DNA of 64,000 nt from CADCVW01 sp964251385 (GCA_964251385.1 CAXUJK010000001.1:248001-312000); one strand, 5' to 3'; counted from the first letter of the stretch, positions 1-10,328 are shown. A program made the numbers and translations. Notes: generated by a model not told the origin, from the letters alone.

Positions 1-33
1 AATCGGTGCCGGTGTAACTGGGGGTAGGGTCTG

Positions 34-1074
<1,041 letters not shown>

Positions 1075-1103
1075 CGTCGCTACGCGAAATGAAGGCCTGA
1101 TCT

Positions 1104-1988
1104 GTGGCGACCGCCAGAAACCGGCGCCCCGGCTATAGCCGGAAGGCGCAATACGGCCTGTTCTTCGGACTGCTCGTCGCAATTGGCGGCGTGCTCGTAG
1201 GATTGCTGTTGCTCGCCGCGTCCATCATCAACCCGACGGGCCTGTCCGGCGTGCGCGGCGTGGCGCTCGACGCGACCACGCCCGTCGCGGGAGGCGGACG
1301 CGGGATCGTGCGGACGATCCAGACCGCGGGCAAGACGGTCAGCGATTATTTCGCGGCCGGAACGCAGAACACGCTGCTGCGCGCGGAACGCGACGCGTTG
1401 CGGCGGCAGCTGATCGCCGCGCAGGCGGCCAAGTGGGAGAATATCCAGCTCAAGCGCCTCGTCGGGATCAGCGACGCGAACCGCCCGCCCGTGACGTCGG
1501 GCCGCATCGTCGGCTCGTCCTTCGCCAGCAGCCGGCGTCTCGCGACCCTGTCCGCAGGGTCGGGCGACGGCGTCGCGGTCGGTCAGCCCGTGCGTGCGCC
1601 CGACGGGCTGGTCGGTCGCATCCTGGAAACGGGGCGATTCGCGTCGCGCATCCTGCTCGTGTCCGACCGATCGAACGTCGTTCCCGTGCGTGCGTTGCGC
1701 GACGGCGTGGCCGCGATCTCGACGGGTCGCGGCGACGGGACGGTCGAGCTCAAGCCGCTCGCTGTCGGGCGCAATCCGTTCCGGCCCGGCGACATCGTCG
1801 TGACGTCGGGCACGGGCGGCATCTACGCGCCCAACATTCCCGTCGCCTACGTCGTCAAGCTCGCCGACGACGGCGCGATCGCCCGCCCCCTCGCCGATCC
1901 TGCGACGGCGCCGTTCGGGATCGTCGAACCGATTTTCGAACCCGACGCGGCCGCCGCCGAGGTCGCGCCGGACGCGCCCGAGGAATGA
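1104..1988 (+). CDS. mreC: Rod shape-determining protein MreC
   Basis: Bitopic inner-membrane scaffold that links MreB to PBP2 and RodA in the periplasm. The 294 residues show a basic N terminus, one membrane segment at about 18-39, a coiled-coil stretch at about 90-120 rich in Leu, Arg and Gln, then the beta-rich periplasmic domain with the family pattern SGxGDGVAVGQPV. The start is GTG; no ATG gives a better N terminus before the membrane segment. It begins 29 bases after mreB and ends 10 bases before mreD. The Ala/Glu/Pro-rich C-terminal tail is probably disordered. Confidence 0.95.
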   Translation: MATARNRRPGYSRKAQYGLFFGLLVAIGGVLVGLLLLAASIINPTGLSGVRGVALDATTPVAGGGRGIVRTIQTAGKTVSDYFAAGTQNTLLRAERDALRRQLIAAQAAKWENIQLKRLVGISDANRPPVTSGRIVGSSFASSRRLATLSAGSGDGVAVGQPVRAPDGLVGRILETGRFASRILLVSDRSNVVPVRALRDGVAAISTGRGDGTVELKPLAVGRNPFRPGDIVVTSGTGGIYAPNIPVAYVVKLADDGAIARPLADPATAPFGIVEPIFEPDAAAAEVAPDAPEE

Positions 1989-1998
1989 GCCGCCCCCA

Positions 1999-2517
1999 AT
2001 GAGCAGACGCAGTGCCCTGTCGAGCAATCGCTACGACCGCGGCAGCCCGTACAAGGCGCAGGTCGTGCCGATCGCCTCGACCGTGCTGGCTTCCAGCATG
2101 GCGCTTCTCCCGATCGTCAGCCATGCGCAGCTGCTCCCCGACTTCGGCCTGCTCGCCCTCCTCGCCTGGAGGCTGCTGCGCCCGGAGATCTGGACCGCGC
2201 GCATGGGCCTCGCGCTGGGTTTCGCGCACGATCTCATCACGGGCGGTCCGCTGGGCTTCGCGATAAGCTTGTGGACATGTTTGCTGCTTATGTTCGACTT
2301 CGTGGACGACAAGCTTCTCTGGCGCGATCACTGGATCGAGTGGCTGCTCGCCGCCTTTGCGATCGCGCTGGCGTCCGCGGCGGAGTGGAAGGTGTCCGAC
2401 CTGATGGGCGCGGCGGGGCCGATGCATACGATCCTGCCGCACATCCTGATCAGCGTGCTGTTCTTCCCCGCGATGCTGAAGGTCGTCGTCGCGCTCGACC
2501 GCTGGCGGTTGCGATGA
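1999..2517 (+). CDS. mreD: Rod shape-determining protein MreD
   Basis: Multi-spanning inner-membrane subunit of the Rod complex. The 172-residue protein is mostly hydrophobic with about five predicted spans and has the MreD-like stretch around LPDFGLLALLAWRLLRPE. Sequence conservation in this family is low, so the assignment rests on length, topology and position between mreC and mrdA. Its TGA stop overlaps the proposed ATG of mrdA (ATGA), suggesting translational coupling. Confidence 0.92.
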   Translation: MSRRSALSSNRYDRGSPYKAQVVPIASTVLASSMALLPIVSHAQLLPDFGLLALLAWRLLRPEIWTARMGLALGFAHDLITGGPLGFAISLWTCLLLMFDFVDDKLLWRDHWIEWLLAAFAIALASAAEWKVSDLMGAAGPMHTILPHILISVLFFPAMLKVVVALDRWRLR

Positions 2518-4454
2518 GGGCGAGCTTCGGTCCCAAGCGTCGGCGCGGCGGCATGCGGTCAGGTCCCGTCATGACCGAGCACACGCAGGCGCTGACCTTC
2601 TCGCGGCGCTCGCTGTTCGTGATGGGCGCACAAGGCGCGGTCGGCGCGCTGCTCGCGGGCCGCATGTCGTGGCTCGCGATCGCGGAGAACGAGCGCTACA
2701 CGCTGCTGGCCGAGGACAACCGGGTCGAGGTCATCCTCGTCCCGCCCAGGCGCGGCTGGCTGCTTGATCGCAACAACCAGCCGCTGGCGATCAATCGCAG
2801 CGATTTTCGTGTCGACCTCATCCCGCAGCAGTTGAAGGAGCCCGCGCGCATCGTCGGCCAACTCGCGCAATTGATGAGTCTGCCCGCCGATGAAGTCGAC
2901 CGCATCCGCCGCGAACTCAAGGGCGCGAAGGGCTTCAAGCCCGTGATCGTCGCCGAAAACGTGCCCTACGACAAATACGCCGCGGTGACGCTGCGCCTGC
3001 CCGAGCTGCCGGGCGTCAACGCGTCGCGGGGGTTTTCACGGTTCTACCCCGAAGGCGCGGCTGTCGGCCATCTGATCGGCTATGTCGGGGCGGCGTCGGC
3101 GGCCGAGTACGAGAAGGAGCCCAACCCGCTTCTCATCACACCGGGTTTCAAGATCGGCAAGGAAGGCCTTGAAAAGATACTCGAACAGCGGCTGCGGGGC
3201 GTCCCTGGGGCGCAGCGCGTCGAAGTATCGGCACGCGGCAAGCTGATCCGCGAGCTGACCGCGCGGCCTGACCGCAGCGGGGCGGCGGTGCAATTGACGA
3301 TCGATGCCGGACTACAGGCTTACGCGGCGCGTCGAATGGGGAACGAATCCGGCGCGGTGGTCGTGCTCGACTGCATGACGGGCGACATGCTCGCGATGGC
3401 GTCGATGCCCGCCTACGACCCGAACAGCTTTTCGGACGGGATCGGCCGGTCCGAATGGGCGATGCTGTCGGGCGACGAACGCCGGCCGTTGAACAACAAG
3501 GTGCTGGGCGCGCTGTACCCGCCCGGATCCACGATCAAGCCGATGGTCGCGATGGCGCTGCAGGCGAACGGGATCGAGCCGGAGGAGACCGTGTTCTGCG
3601 GCGGCGGATTTCGGCTTGGCAACCGCACGTTCCGGTGCCTGGGGCGTCACGGCACGGTCAACATGACGCGCGCGATCGCCAAAAGCTGCAATACCTATTT
3701 CTATTCCATGGGTCGGCGCATCGGCTACGACAAGATTTCGGAAGTCGCCAAGCTGCTGGGCCTGGGCGAGAAGTTCGATCTTCCGGTCGTGTCGCAATCC
3801 TACGGCACGGTGCCGTCGTCCGCATGGAAGCAGACCAAGTACAAGCAGGAATGGACGCAGTCCGATACGCTGAACGCGTCGATCGGACAGGGATATCTGA
3901 TCGTCAATCCGCTCCAGCTCGCGGTCATGAGCGCGCGCATCGCGTCGGCGCTTCATGTCGAACCGCGCCTCGTCATGGGCGAGGGGCCGCAGCCGACATC
4001 GCTGGGCATGCCCGCCGAATATTTCGAGACGGTGCGCGCCGCGATGAGTCAGGTCGTCAATGGAGACGGCACGGCCGGCCGCAGCAAGCTCCAGCTCGAC
4101 GGCGTGCTGATGGGTGGCAAGACGGGCACCGCGCAGGTGCGCCGGATCACGGGCGGGCAGCGCGGGCAGTCGGGCGCTTGGAAATATCGCGACCACGGGC
4201 TGTTCGTGTGCTTCGCCCCCGTCGACAAACCGCGCTACGCCGCGTCGGTCGTCATCGATCACGGCATGGGCGGCTCCCGCGCCGCCGCGCCGGTCGCGCG
4301 CGACGTGCTGACCTATTTGTTCGACAAGGAAAAGGCCATGACGACCTTGCTCGAGTTCGAGGCGGGCTGGGGCGGGACGATCCAGGAGCGCATGGCCGCG
4401 CAGGCGGTCGCGTGGGAACGCACGCATGGCGGCAGCGGGAGCCGGTCGGCGTGA
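2514..4454 (+). CDS. mrdA: Penicillin-binding protein 2 (peptidoglycan DD-transpeptidase)
   Basis: Class B PBP that crosslinks new peptidoglycan during elongation, working with RodA. From the ATG overlapping the mreD stop it has 646 residues. There is an N-terminal membrane anchor at about 40-60 after a basic stretch, a dimerisation domain, and a transpeptidase domain with SxxK (STIK, serine 339), SxN (SCN) near 395, and KTG (lysine 536). An in-frame ATG at 2571 (MTEHTQ) is an alternative start that removes 19 residues. The open frame upstream of 2514 is out-of-frame read-through over mreD and is not part of the gene. Confidence 0.96.
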   Translation: MRASFGPKRRRGGMRSGPVMTEHTQALTFSRRSLFVMGAQGAVGALLAGRMSWLAIAENERYTLLAEDNRVEVILVPPRRGWLLDRNNQPLAINRSDFRVDLIPQQLKEPARIVGQLAQLMSLPADEVDRIRRELKGAKGFKPVIVAENVPYDKYAAVTLRLPELPGVNASRGFSRFYPEGAAVGHLIGYVGAASAAEYEKEPNPLLITPGFKIGKEGLEKILEQRLRGVPGAQRVEVSARGKLIRELTARPDRSGAAVQLTIDAGLQAYAARRMGNESGAVVVLDCMTGDMLAMASMPAYDPNSFSDGIGRSEWAMLSGDERRPLNNKVLGALYPPGSTIKPMVAMALQANGIEPEETVFCGGGFRLGNRTFRCLGRHGTVNMTRAIAKSCNTYFYSMGRRIGYDKISEVAKLLGLGEKFDLPVVSQSYGTVPSSAWKQTKYKQEWTQSDTLNASIGQGYLIVNPLQLAVMSARIASALHVEPRLVMGEGPQPTSLGMPAEYFETVRAAMSQVVNGDGTAGRSKLQLDGVLMGGKTGTAQVRRITGGQRGQSGAWKYRDHGLFVCFAPVDKPRYAASVVIDHGMGGSRAAAPVARDVLTYLFDKEKAMTTLLEFEAGWGGTIQERMAAQAVAWERTHGGSGSRSA

Positions 4455-4467
4455 TCGCCCCGACGCT

Positions 4468-5580
4468 ATGATTACATCGTCGATCATCCCCGCCCCGCTC
4501 GCGCGGTTGCCGTGGCGCGTGATCCTGCTCGTCCTCGCGATCGGCGGATTCGGGTTGACCGTGCTGTATTCGGCGGCCGGAGGTTCGGTCAGTCCGTGGG
4601 CGCTGTCGCAGGGTGTCCGCTTCTTCGCGTTCTTCGGGCTGGCGGTCATGATGTCGTGGCTCAGCGAAAACCAGATCAAGGCCGCCGTGCTTCCGGCCTA
4701 TGTCGTGATCCTCGTCATGCTCGTCATTGTCGAAGTGCTCGGTTTCGTCGGCGGGGGCGCGCAGCGTTGGCTCGATCTGGGCTTCATCCGGCTGCAGCCG
4801 TCCGAGCTGATGAAGCTCGCGATCGTGCTGACCGTCGCGCGCTTCTACGACATGCTCCCGGCGGGCGAAGTTCGCGGGTGGACCGCGGTATGGATCCCGC
4901 TCGCGCTGATCGGCGTGCCCGCGGGACTGGTGCTGATTCAGCCCGATCTGGGCACCGCGACCATGATCGTCGCGGGCGGCGTCACCGTCATGTTCCTGGC
5001 GGGCATTCCGCTGCGGTTGTTCGTGGGCGCAGGGGCCGCCGTCGCGGCCATGCTCCCGATCGCCTTCGCGATGATGCACGAATATCAGCGCAAGCGCGTC
5101 TTCATCTTCCTCGATCCCGAATCCGACGCATTGGGCGCGGGCTATCACATTAGCCAGTCGAAGATTGCGATCGGATCGGGCGGGATAACGGGCAAGGGGT
5201 TCCTCAACGGGACGCAGTCGCACCTCGACTACCTGCCCGAAGGCCACACCGACTTCGTGTTCGCGACGATGGCCGAGGAGTGGGGCTTGGTCGGCGGCCT
5301 CCTGCTCATCCTGGCCTACATGCTCGTCATTTTCTGGGGCATGAGCGTTGCCAACCGCGCGAAGACGCGGTTCGCACGGTTGACCGCGGCGGGGCTGGCG
5401 TCGACGATCTTCTTCTACGTCGCGATCAACCTAATGATGGTGATGGGGCTCGCGCCGGTGGTCGGCATTCCCTTGCCGCTCGTATCGTTCGGCGGGTCGG
5501 CGATCATGACCGTCATGCTGTGCCTGGGCATATTGATGGCGCTCGAGCGGCATCAGCGCAGCGGGTCGCGGTTCGCGTGA
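4468..5580 (+). CDS. rodA: Rod shape-determining protein RodA (SEDS glycosyltransferase)
   Basis: Membrane-embedded SEDS peptidoglycan polymerase that uses lipid II and pairs with PBP2. The 370-residue protein has about ten membrane spans. SEDS hallmarks are visible: the RWLDLGFIRLQPSE motif, LIQPDLGTA, the long periplasmic loop ending HTDFVFATMAEEWG, and a C-terminal GIPLPLVSFGGSA. The ATG at 4468 lies 13 bases after the mrdA stop. An upstream ATG at 4426 would overlap mrdA and add a hydrophilic, non-conserved leader, so it was not chosen. Confidence 0.96.
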   Translation: MITSSIIPAPLARLPWRVILLVLAIGGFGLTVLYSAAGGSVSPWALSQGVRFFAFFGLAVMMSWLSENQIKAAVLPAYVVILVMLVIVEVLGFVGGGAQRWLDLGFIRLQPSELMKLAIVLTVARFYDMLPAGEVRGWTAVWIPLALIGVPAGLVLIQPDLGTATMIVAGGVTVMFLAGIPLRLFVGAGAAVAAMLPIAFAMMHEYQRKRVFIFLDPESDALGAGYHISQSKIAIGSGGITGKGFLNGTQSHLDYLPEGHTDFVFATMAEEWGLVGGLLLILAYMLVIFWGMSVANRAKTRFARLTAAGLASTIFFYVAINLMMVMGLAPVVGIPLPLVSFGGSAIMTVMLCLGILMALERHQRSGSRFA

Positions 5581-5625
5581 TTGTTTACATCCGCCGGTTG
5601 CGCGGCTAACCGCACGCATTCTTCC

Positions 5626-5701
5626 GGATCGGTAGCTCAGTTGGTAGAGCGTTCGACTCTTAATCGAATGGTCCTCGGTTCGAACCCGAGCCGATCCACC
5701 A
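5626..5701 (+). tRNA. tRNA-Lys (anticodon CTT)
   Basis: A full cloverleaf can be drawn by hand. The acceptor arms GGATCGG and CCGATCC pair perfectly. The D arm is AGCTCAGTTGGTAGAGC, the anticodon stem TTCGA/TCGAA encloses loop CTCTTAA with anticodon CTT, and the T arm is CTCGGTTCGAACCCGAG. The terminal CCA is encoded (5699-5701). It decodes AAG. It sits alone between rodA and the epimerase gene, with no integrase or direct repeat nearby. Confidence 0.97.
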
Positions 5702-5726
5702 CCCTTTTGCATTCCGGAACGCCGCT

Positions 5727-6734
5727 ATGACGACCCTCCGGACCACGTTGGTGACCGGGGCCGCCGGCTTCATCGGATATTCGCTCAGCCGCCGCCTTCT
5801 CGAACGCGGCGAGCGGGTCATCGGCGTCGACGTTGTCAACGACTACTACGACCCGCGGCTCAAGGAAGCGCGGCTTGTCGAGCTGCAGAAATTGGGAGGC
5901 GACTTCCGGCTGCTGCGGCTGGACTTCGCGGACTACGCCGCGCTGCAGGCGGGGCTGGCCAGCGAGGACTTCGACAGGATCGCGCATCTCGGCGCACAGG
6001 CAGGCGTGCGCTATTCGATGGAGAACCCGCACGCCTACGTGCAGGCGAACCTCGTTGGGCACGTCAACATGCTCGAGATCGCGCGGCACCGCGGCATCGC
6101 GCACATGGTCTACGCGTCGTCTTCGTCGGTCTACGGCGGCAACACCACCCTGCCCTTCCGCGTCGAGGACCGCGTCGACCAGCCCATGTCGCTCTACGCC
6201 GCGACCAAGAAGGCGGACGAGTTGATGAGCGAGACCTACGCGCATCTGTATCGCACGCCGCTGACCGGGCTCCGCTTCTTTACGGTCTACGGGCCATGGG
6301 GCCGGCCCGATATGGCGATGTGGCTGTTCACGAAGGCCATCTTCGCGGGCGAACCGATCAAGGTCTTCAACGGCGGCGACATGCGGCGCGACTTCACCTT
6401 CATCGACGACATCGTCAGCGGCGTCGTCGCTTGCCTGGACAACCCGCCCGCGGACGACGGCGGGGTGCACGCGGGCGGAAGCAAGTCGCCGCACGCGGTC
6501 TATAATATCGGCAACTCGAAATCCGAGGAACTGACCCGCATGATCGAGATCCTCGAGGAGGCGTGCGGGCGCAAGGCGCAGCGCGAGCTGCTGCCCATGC
6601 AGGCGGGCGACGTACCCGACACGTTCGCGGATATCGGCGCGATCGAACGCGATCTGGGCTACGCGCCGACGACGGCGATCGATGTCGGGGTGCCGCGCTT
6701 TGTCGATTGGTACCGAAGTTATCACGGCGTCTAG
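5727..6734 (+). CDS. NAD-dependent epimerase, likely UDP-glucuronate 4-epimerase
   Basis: Extended short-chain dehydrogenase that probably converts UDP-glucuronate to UDP-galacturonate in the cytoplasm. The 335 residues carry the NAD-binding GAAGFIG at 11-17 and the catalytic YxxxK at Tyr157-Lys161 (YAATK), with the upstream Ser of ASSSSVYGG. The NDYYDPRLKEARL stretch after the Rossmann fold is typical of the LpsL/CapI UDP-glucuronate epimerase group. The location beside an exopolysaccharide region fits supply of uronic acid. The exact sugar is inferred from family resemblance; another UDP-hexose epimerase is possible. Confidence 0.85.
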   Translation: MTTLRTTLVTGAAGFIGYSLSRRLLERGERVIGVDVVNDYYDPRLKEARLVELQKLGGDFRLLRLDFADYAALQAGLASEDFDRIAHLGAQAGVRYSMENPHAYVQANLVGHVNMLEIARHRGIAHMVYASSSSVYGGNTTLPFRVEDRVDQPMSLYAATKKADELMSETYAHLYRTPLTGLRFFTVYGPWGRPDMAMWLFTKAIFAGEPIKVFNGGDMRRDFTFIDDIVSGVVACLDNPPADDGGVHAGGSKSPHAVYNIGNSKSEELTRMIEILEEACGRKAQRELLPMQAGDVPDTFADIGAIERDLGYAPTTAIDVGVPRFVDWYRSYHGV

Positions 6735-7686
6735 GCATGCGCTGTTGGGCGCGCTGGCGCTGCTGGGTGCGTGCGCGACCGTGCCGCCGAAGGTGGCGGA
6801 CATCGACCTTATCGCGCTTCGCGGCACTGACGACCACGTCGCGACGATCGCCTATCGGCTAGCGGTTGCGGGAGAGCCGATCTGTCCGCGAAAGGCCAGA
6901 TTGACGGGATTGACGCTGCAGGACGCGGACCAATATGCGCCCCGCCTCCGGGCAGCCGCCCGTTCCGTGCTCGGAGCCGGCGAGCGGGTGAGCGTGCTCG
7001 CGGTCGCCCCGGACAGTCCTGCCGCACGCGCGGGCATCTTGCCCGGAGACGTTGTGGTGTCGATCGGCGGCGTCCGACTCGTGCCGTCCACGCCGTCCGC
7101 GAATGCCAGCTTCGCCGGTGTCGCTGCGGCTCTTGCGAAGCTGGACGTAGCCGCGACCGCGCGCGTCTTCACGTTAGAGGTCGAACGCGGGGGCATCGGC
7201 TTGGTCGTGCCCGTCGCCCCGGTGACCGGCTGCGCGTCGCAGGTGCAGGTGCGCCTGTCGCCCGAAGCCTACGCACGCGCGGATGGACGCGTGCTGTCGG
7301 TCAGCACCGCGCTTCTTGACTATGTCAGGAGCGACGACGAACTCGCGCTCGCGATCGCGCACGAGATGGCGCACAACGCGCTCGGCCACCGCGTTTCGCT
7401 CGAGGCGGAGGGGGTGCGGCTCGGCACACGCCTGTCGGCGGAGCAGAGCGCGCGGGTGCTGGCGGTGGAACGGGTCGCGGACCGGTTCGGCTACTACCTG
7501 ATGGCGCGCGCCGGATTCGATCCGGGTGTCGCCGCCGCGTTCTGGCAGCGGCTGCACGAAGGGCCCGCCGGCGGCCGAGCCGACCCGCGGACGCATCCAG
7601 CGGCCGCGATTCGCATCGCCACGGCACGCGCGATCGCGAGCCAAATCGCCGACAGGAAAGCGCGCGGATTGCCGCTAACCCCCTGA
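6682..7686 (+). CDS. M48 family metalloprotease lipoprotein with PDZ domain
   Basis: Probable outer-membrane or periplasmic zinc protease. A lipobox LLGAC follows a short hydrophobic stretch near residue 31. A PDZ-like segment (APDSPAARAGILPGDVVVSIGG) lies around 100-130. The zinc motif HEMAH begins at about residue 227 and is followed by NALGHR and a downstream VADRFGYYLM that could supply the third ligand. The start is uncertain: the ATG at 6682 overlaps the epimerase by 53 bases, and TTG codons at 6700 and about 6745 are alternatives. The family includes envelope quality-control proteases; the substrate is unknown. The C terminus ends without extra domains. Confidence 0.82.
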   Translation: MSGCRALSIGTEVITASRHALLGALALLGACATVPPKVADIDLIALRGTDDHVATIAYRLAVAGEPICPRKARLTGLTLQDADQYAPRLRAAARSVLGAGERVSVLAVAPDSPAARAGILPGDVVVSIGGVRLVPSTPSANASFAGVAAALAKLDVAATARVFTLEVERGGIGLVVPVAPVTGCASQVQVRLSPEAYARADGRVLSVSTALLDYVRSDDELALAIAHEMAHNALGHRVSLEAEGVRLGTRLSAEQSARVLAVERVADRFGYYLMARAGFDPGVAAAFWQRLHEGPAGGRADPRTHPAAAIRIATARAIASQIADRKARGLPLTP

Positions 7687-7858
7687 TTCGGTGCGGAAGC
7701 TTACGAAAACTGTGACTTATTTACACCGTTTGGACGCTTATTGGCGCGGTGCAGCATATTCGCGCCGAGTTGGTGCAAGCCAGGGTTGAAGACTCCCTCC
7801 GATTGTGACAGTGGACCGGGGCGTGAAGACGCTAAGAGATCATCAAGGAGAATATAAG

Positions 7859-8140
7859 GTGCGGATCGCAAAACTATTGGTTGCGGCGGCAACGTCGGCC
7901 GCTCTGGTAGCCACGCCTGCCGTTGCGCAGTCTCAGGCTGCTTCGACATCGGGTGCTTCGACCGCGCTTGACCGTGCTTCCGCTGCGTCGGAAGCCGAGA
8001 ACGAGCTGTTCCGGAACCGCGTCAAGAAGCGTCGCGGCGGCGGCGGCGTGTTCGTCATCGTCATCATCGCGATCATCATTGCGATCGGCGTCTACATCGT
8101 GGTCGACGACGACGACAACGAATCGCCTGCCAGCCCGTAA
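7859..8140 (+). CDS. Small DDDD-tailed membrane protein, copy A (unknown function)
   Basis: A 93-residue protein with a Sec-type signal peptide (ATPAVAQ at about 20-26), an Ala/Ser-rich segment, the charged block ENELFRNRVKKRR, a GGGG turn, one Ile/Val-rich membrane segment of about 19 residues, and an acidic tail DDDDNESPASP. GTG at 7859 is chosen because AAGGAG lies 8 bases upstream; an upstream GTG at 7805 gives a hydrophilic leader before the signal peptide. The last 47 residues differ from the gene at 16430 by a single Ile/Val change. No function is assigned; similar small proteins appear to be common in sphingomonads. Confidence 0.85.
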   Translation: MRIAKLLVAAATSAALVATPAVAQSQAASTSGASTALDRASAASEAENELFRNRVKKRRGGGGVFVIVIIAIIIAIGVYIVVDDDDNESPASP

Positions 8141-8177
8141 GGCGGCGGCCTCCGCTTCGGCGGGTTTGGAACGAAAG

Positions 8178-8211
8178 GCGCGGTGTCCAGACGGATGCCG
8201 CGTCTTTTTTT
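8178..8211 (+). terminator. Rho-independent terminator after small protein A
   Basis: The arms GCGCGGTGTCC and GGATGCCGCGT pair around a 4-base loop with two G-U pairs, followed by a run of seven T. It lies 38 bases after the stop of the small membrane protein and before the convergent phosphatase gene. Confidence 0.85.
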
Positions 8212-8239
8212 GCGTGCGGCACGTAGAGCTGACTTGCCT

Positions 8240-8986
8240 CTACACCGTGAGGAACCAGCGCTCCTCGCCGTCGATCCCGAGCGCGGTGAGCGCACCGCCT
8301 CCGTACGCGCCCGTGTCGATACCGATGCGGTTCGAACGCTCCTCCGGCGCGTCGACGATCGTATGTCCGTGGACGACGATCACACCGTGGTCGCTGCGAT
8401 CATCGAGAAATCCTTCGCGGATCCAGCGCAGGTCCTTGGGGATCTGGTCCTCGAGCGCACGGCCCGGGCGGATCCCTGCGTGAACGAACAGATAGTCTCC
8501 AAAGCGGAAACTGTCCCCGAAGCCCCTAACGAAATCGGCATGCGCGCGCGGCACGCGGCGGTACATTTCCTGCGCGATCCCTTGCGTGCTCGCGTTGAGC
8601 ATCCAGCCTTCGGAGAGGCCGTAGCTTTGGGCGCATTCGCGGCCGCCGTAGGTCAGCCAGTTCGCGACCAGATCGACGTCGCCGTCCAGCACGCTCAGGA
8701 GGAATTCCTCGTGATTGCCCATCAGGAATACGGGCCGCGCCCAGTCCGGGTTCCAATTCGACAGGCGCTCCAGAACGCCCGCGCTGTCCGGCCCGCGATC
8801 CACGAGGTCACCCAGCAGGACCACGAATGTCTTTGCGGACGGACGGACGGCGTTGTCCGCCTCGATCTGCGCGAGGAGGTCGTCAAGCTGGGCTAAGCAA
8901 CCGTGAACATCGCCGATCGCATACGCGCGGCTGCCCGCGGGGCCCGACATGGCGCGCGCGCTGCGTCGCCTGAGGAATGATAACAC
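8240..8986 (-). CDS. Metallophosphatase of the PPP / diadenosine tetraphosphatase type
   Basis: Calcineurin-like phosphoesterase of 248 residues. The metal-site motifs are all present: GDVHG near 24-28, GDLVDRGPDS near 59-68 and GNHE near 90-93, with a later HAG and a VHGHT near the end. This combination is shared by bacterial PPP-type Ser/Thr phosphatases and ApaH-like hydrolases, and the sequence alone does not tell which. The start is GTG at 8986, with an in-frame ATG at 8950 just before the first motif. It is divergent from nothing and convergent with the small protein gene. Near a tyrosine-kinase EPS locus a phosphatase is suggestive but unproven. Confidence 0.85.
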   Translation of the reverse strand: MLSFLRRRSARAMSGPAGSRAYAIGDVHGCLAQLDDLLAQIEADNAVRPSAKTFVVLLGDLVDRGPDSAGVLERLSNWNPDWARPVFLMGNHEEFLLSVLDGDVDLVANWLTYGGRECAQSYGLSEGWMLNASTQGIAQEMYRRVPRAHADFVRGFGDSFRFGDYLFVHAGIRPGRALEDQIPKDLRWIREGFLDDRSDHGVIVVHGHTIVDAPEERSNRIGIDTGAYGGGALTALGIDGEERWFLTV

Positions 8987-9029
8987 TGGTGAACCGACCT
9001 TGTTACGTTTCGCGCGCGCGGTGCGCGGA

Positions 9030-10328
9030 TCAGAGCGTCCAACGTGCGATGTCGCCGCGCGTCTCCACGCTGCCGAAGATGTTTTTCGGATCGGCCAGCA
9101 GGCCGTCGGCCGCGACGAGATTCTCCAGCGCTTCGGCGTCCAATGCGCGGTAATCCGCGTGCGCGACCGCGAGGACCACCGTATCGTAGCTCCGGTCGAG
9201 CGCTTGGCGGTCGAGCGTGATGCCGTATTCGTGCATCGCCTCGTCCGCGTCGGCCATGGGATCGTGGATCGTCACCGTGTGCCCGAGCCATTCGAGCCGA
9301 TGCAGCAGGTCGACGACCTTTGAATTGCGCAGGTCGGGCACGTCTTCCTTGAACGTCAGTCCCATGATGAGCGCGGTTCCCGCCTTGGCGCCGCGCTTGT
9401 CGTGCAGCGCGTCGGCGACCCAATGCGCCATCGTGTCGTTAGTCGCCCGGCCCGCCAGGATGACCTGCGGTTCGTACCCGAGCTCGCGCGCGCGGTGCGA
9501 GAGATAATAAGGGTCGACCCCGATGCAGTGGCCGCCGACCAGACCCGGCTGGAACGGCAGGAAATTCCATTTGGTCCGCGCCGCGCCGAGCACGTCCCAG
9601 ATCGACAGGTCGACGCGCGCGAAGATCTGCGTGATCTCGTTCATAAAGGCGATGTTGATGTCGCGCTGCGCGTTCTCGATGACCTTGGCCGCTTCGGCCG
9701 CCTTGATCGACGCCGCCTCGTACGTCCCCGCCGACGTCACCGCGCCGTACATGGCGGACAGGCGGCGCGTGACGTCCGGGTTCTCGCCCGCAACCACCTT
9801 GACGATACGATCGACCGTATGTTCGCGGTCTCCGGGATTGATGCGTTCGGGCGAGTAGCCGAGGAAGAAGTCGACGCTGCGCTTGAGGCCCGACGTCGCC
9901 TCGATGATCTTGCCGCACAGTTCCTCGGTGACGCCGGGGTAGACGGTGGATTCGTAGACGACGATGGGCTTGCGCGAAGCGTCGAGCATGCCGGCGACGG
10001 TGCGGGATGCGGCCTCCACCATGCGCAGGTCGGGACGCTTGGCGTCGTCGACCGGGGTCGGCACGGTGACGATGTAGATGTCCGCGGTCGGGCACGCGGA
10101 CGGATCGGACGTCAGCGCGAGCGATGACGCGGCCATGGCGGCCGCCGAGATCTCGCGCGTGCGGTCGTGGTCCTCGCGCAGCTCGGCGATCCGCGTCGCA
10201 TTGATGTCGAGGCCGTGCGTCGGGAAGCGTTTGGCCAACGCGATCGCGAGCGGGAGGCCGACATAGCCCAGCCCGATGACCACGATCGTGGGGGTATCGT
10301 CGTGCCGGTCAGCCTTGGTCGCCACCAT
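9030..10328 (-). CDS. Nucleotide sugar dehydrogenase, UDP-GlcNAc 6-dehydrogenase-like (TviB/WbpO type)
   Basis: NAD-dependent four-electron oxidation of a UDP-hexose to its uronic acid in the cytoplasm. The 432 residues have the Rossmann motif GLGYVGLPLA near 18-27, the family pattern YESTVYPGVTEE, the segment GYSPERINPGD, the catalytic-cysteine loop GGHCIGVDPYY, and the C-terminal GLTFKEDVPDLRNSKV. YSPERINPGD and VYPGVTEE favour the UDP-GlcNAc/GalNAc dehydrogenases (TviB, WbpO) over UDP-glucose dehydrogenase. It is divergent from the export gene at 10592, across a 263-base gap, so a role in making an EPS building block is likely. Confidence 0.88.
   Translation of the reverse strand: MVATKADRHDDTPTIVVIGLGYVGLPLAIALAKRFPTHGLDINATRIAELREDHDRTREISAAAMAASSLALTSDPSACPTADIYIVTVPTPVDDAKRPDLRMVEAASRTVAGMLDASRKPIVVYESTVYPGVTEELCGKIIEATSGLKRSVDFFLGYSPERINPGDREHTVDRIVKVVAGENPDVTRRLSAMYGAVTSAGTYEAASIKAAEAAKVIENAQRDINIAFMNEITQIFARVDLSIWDVLGAARTKWNFLPFQPGLVGGHCIGVDPYYLSHRARELGYEPQVILAGRATNDTMAHWVADALHDKRGAKAGTALIMGLTFKEDVPDLRNSKVVDLLHRLEWLGHTVTIHDPMADADEAMHEYGITLDRQALDRSYDTVVLAVAHADYRALDAEALENLVAADGLLADPKNIFGSVETRGDIARWTL

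Noticed and set aside
3312..4679. Minus-strand open frame of about 455 codons opposite mrdA and rodA
   Set aside because: No family features; antisense artefact of high GC content.
5626..5701. tRNA-Lys as an integration site for a genomic island
   Set aside because: There is no integrase, no duplicated tRNA 3' end and the EPS region downstream is not bounded by a repeat of the tRNA end.
9402..10127. Plus-strand open frame opposite the sugar dehydrogenase
   Set aside because: Antisense frame with Arg/Asp-rich composition and no family match.
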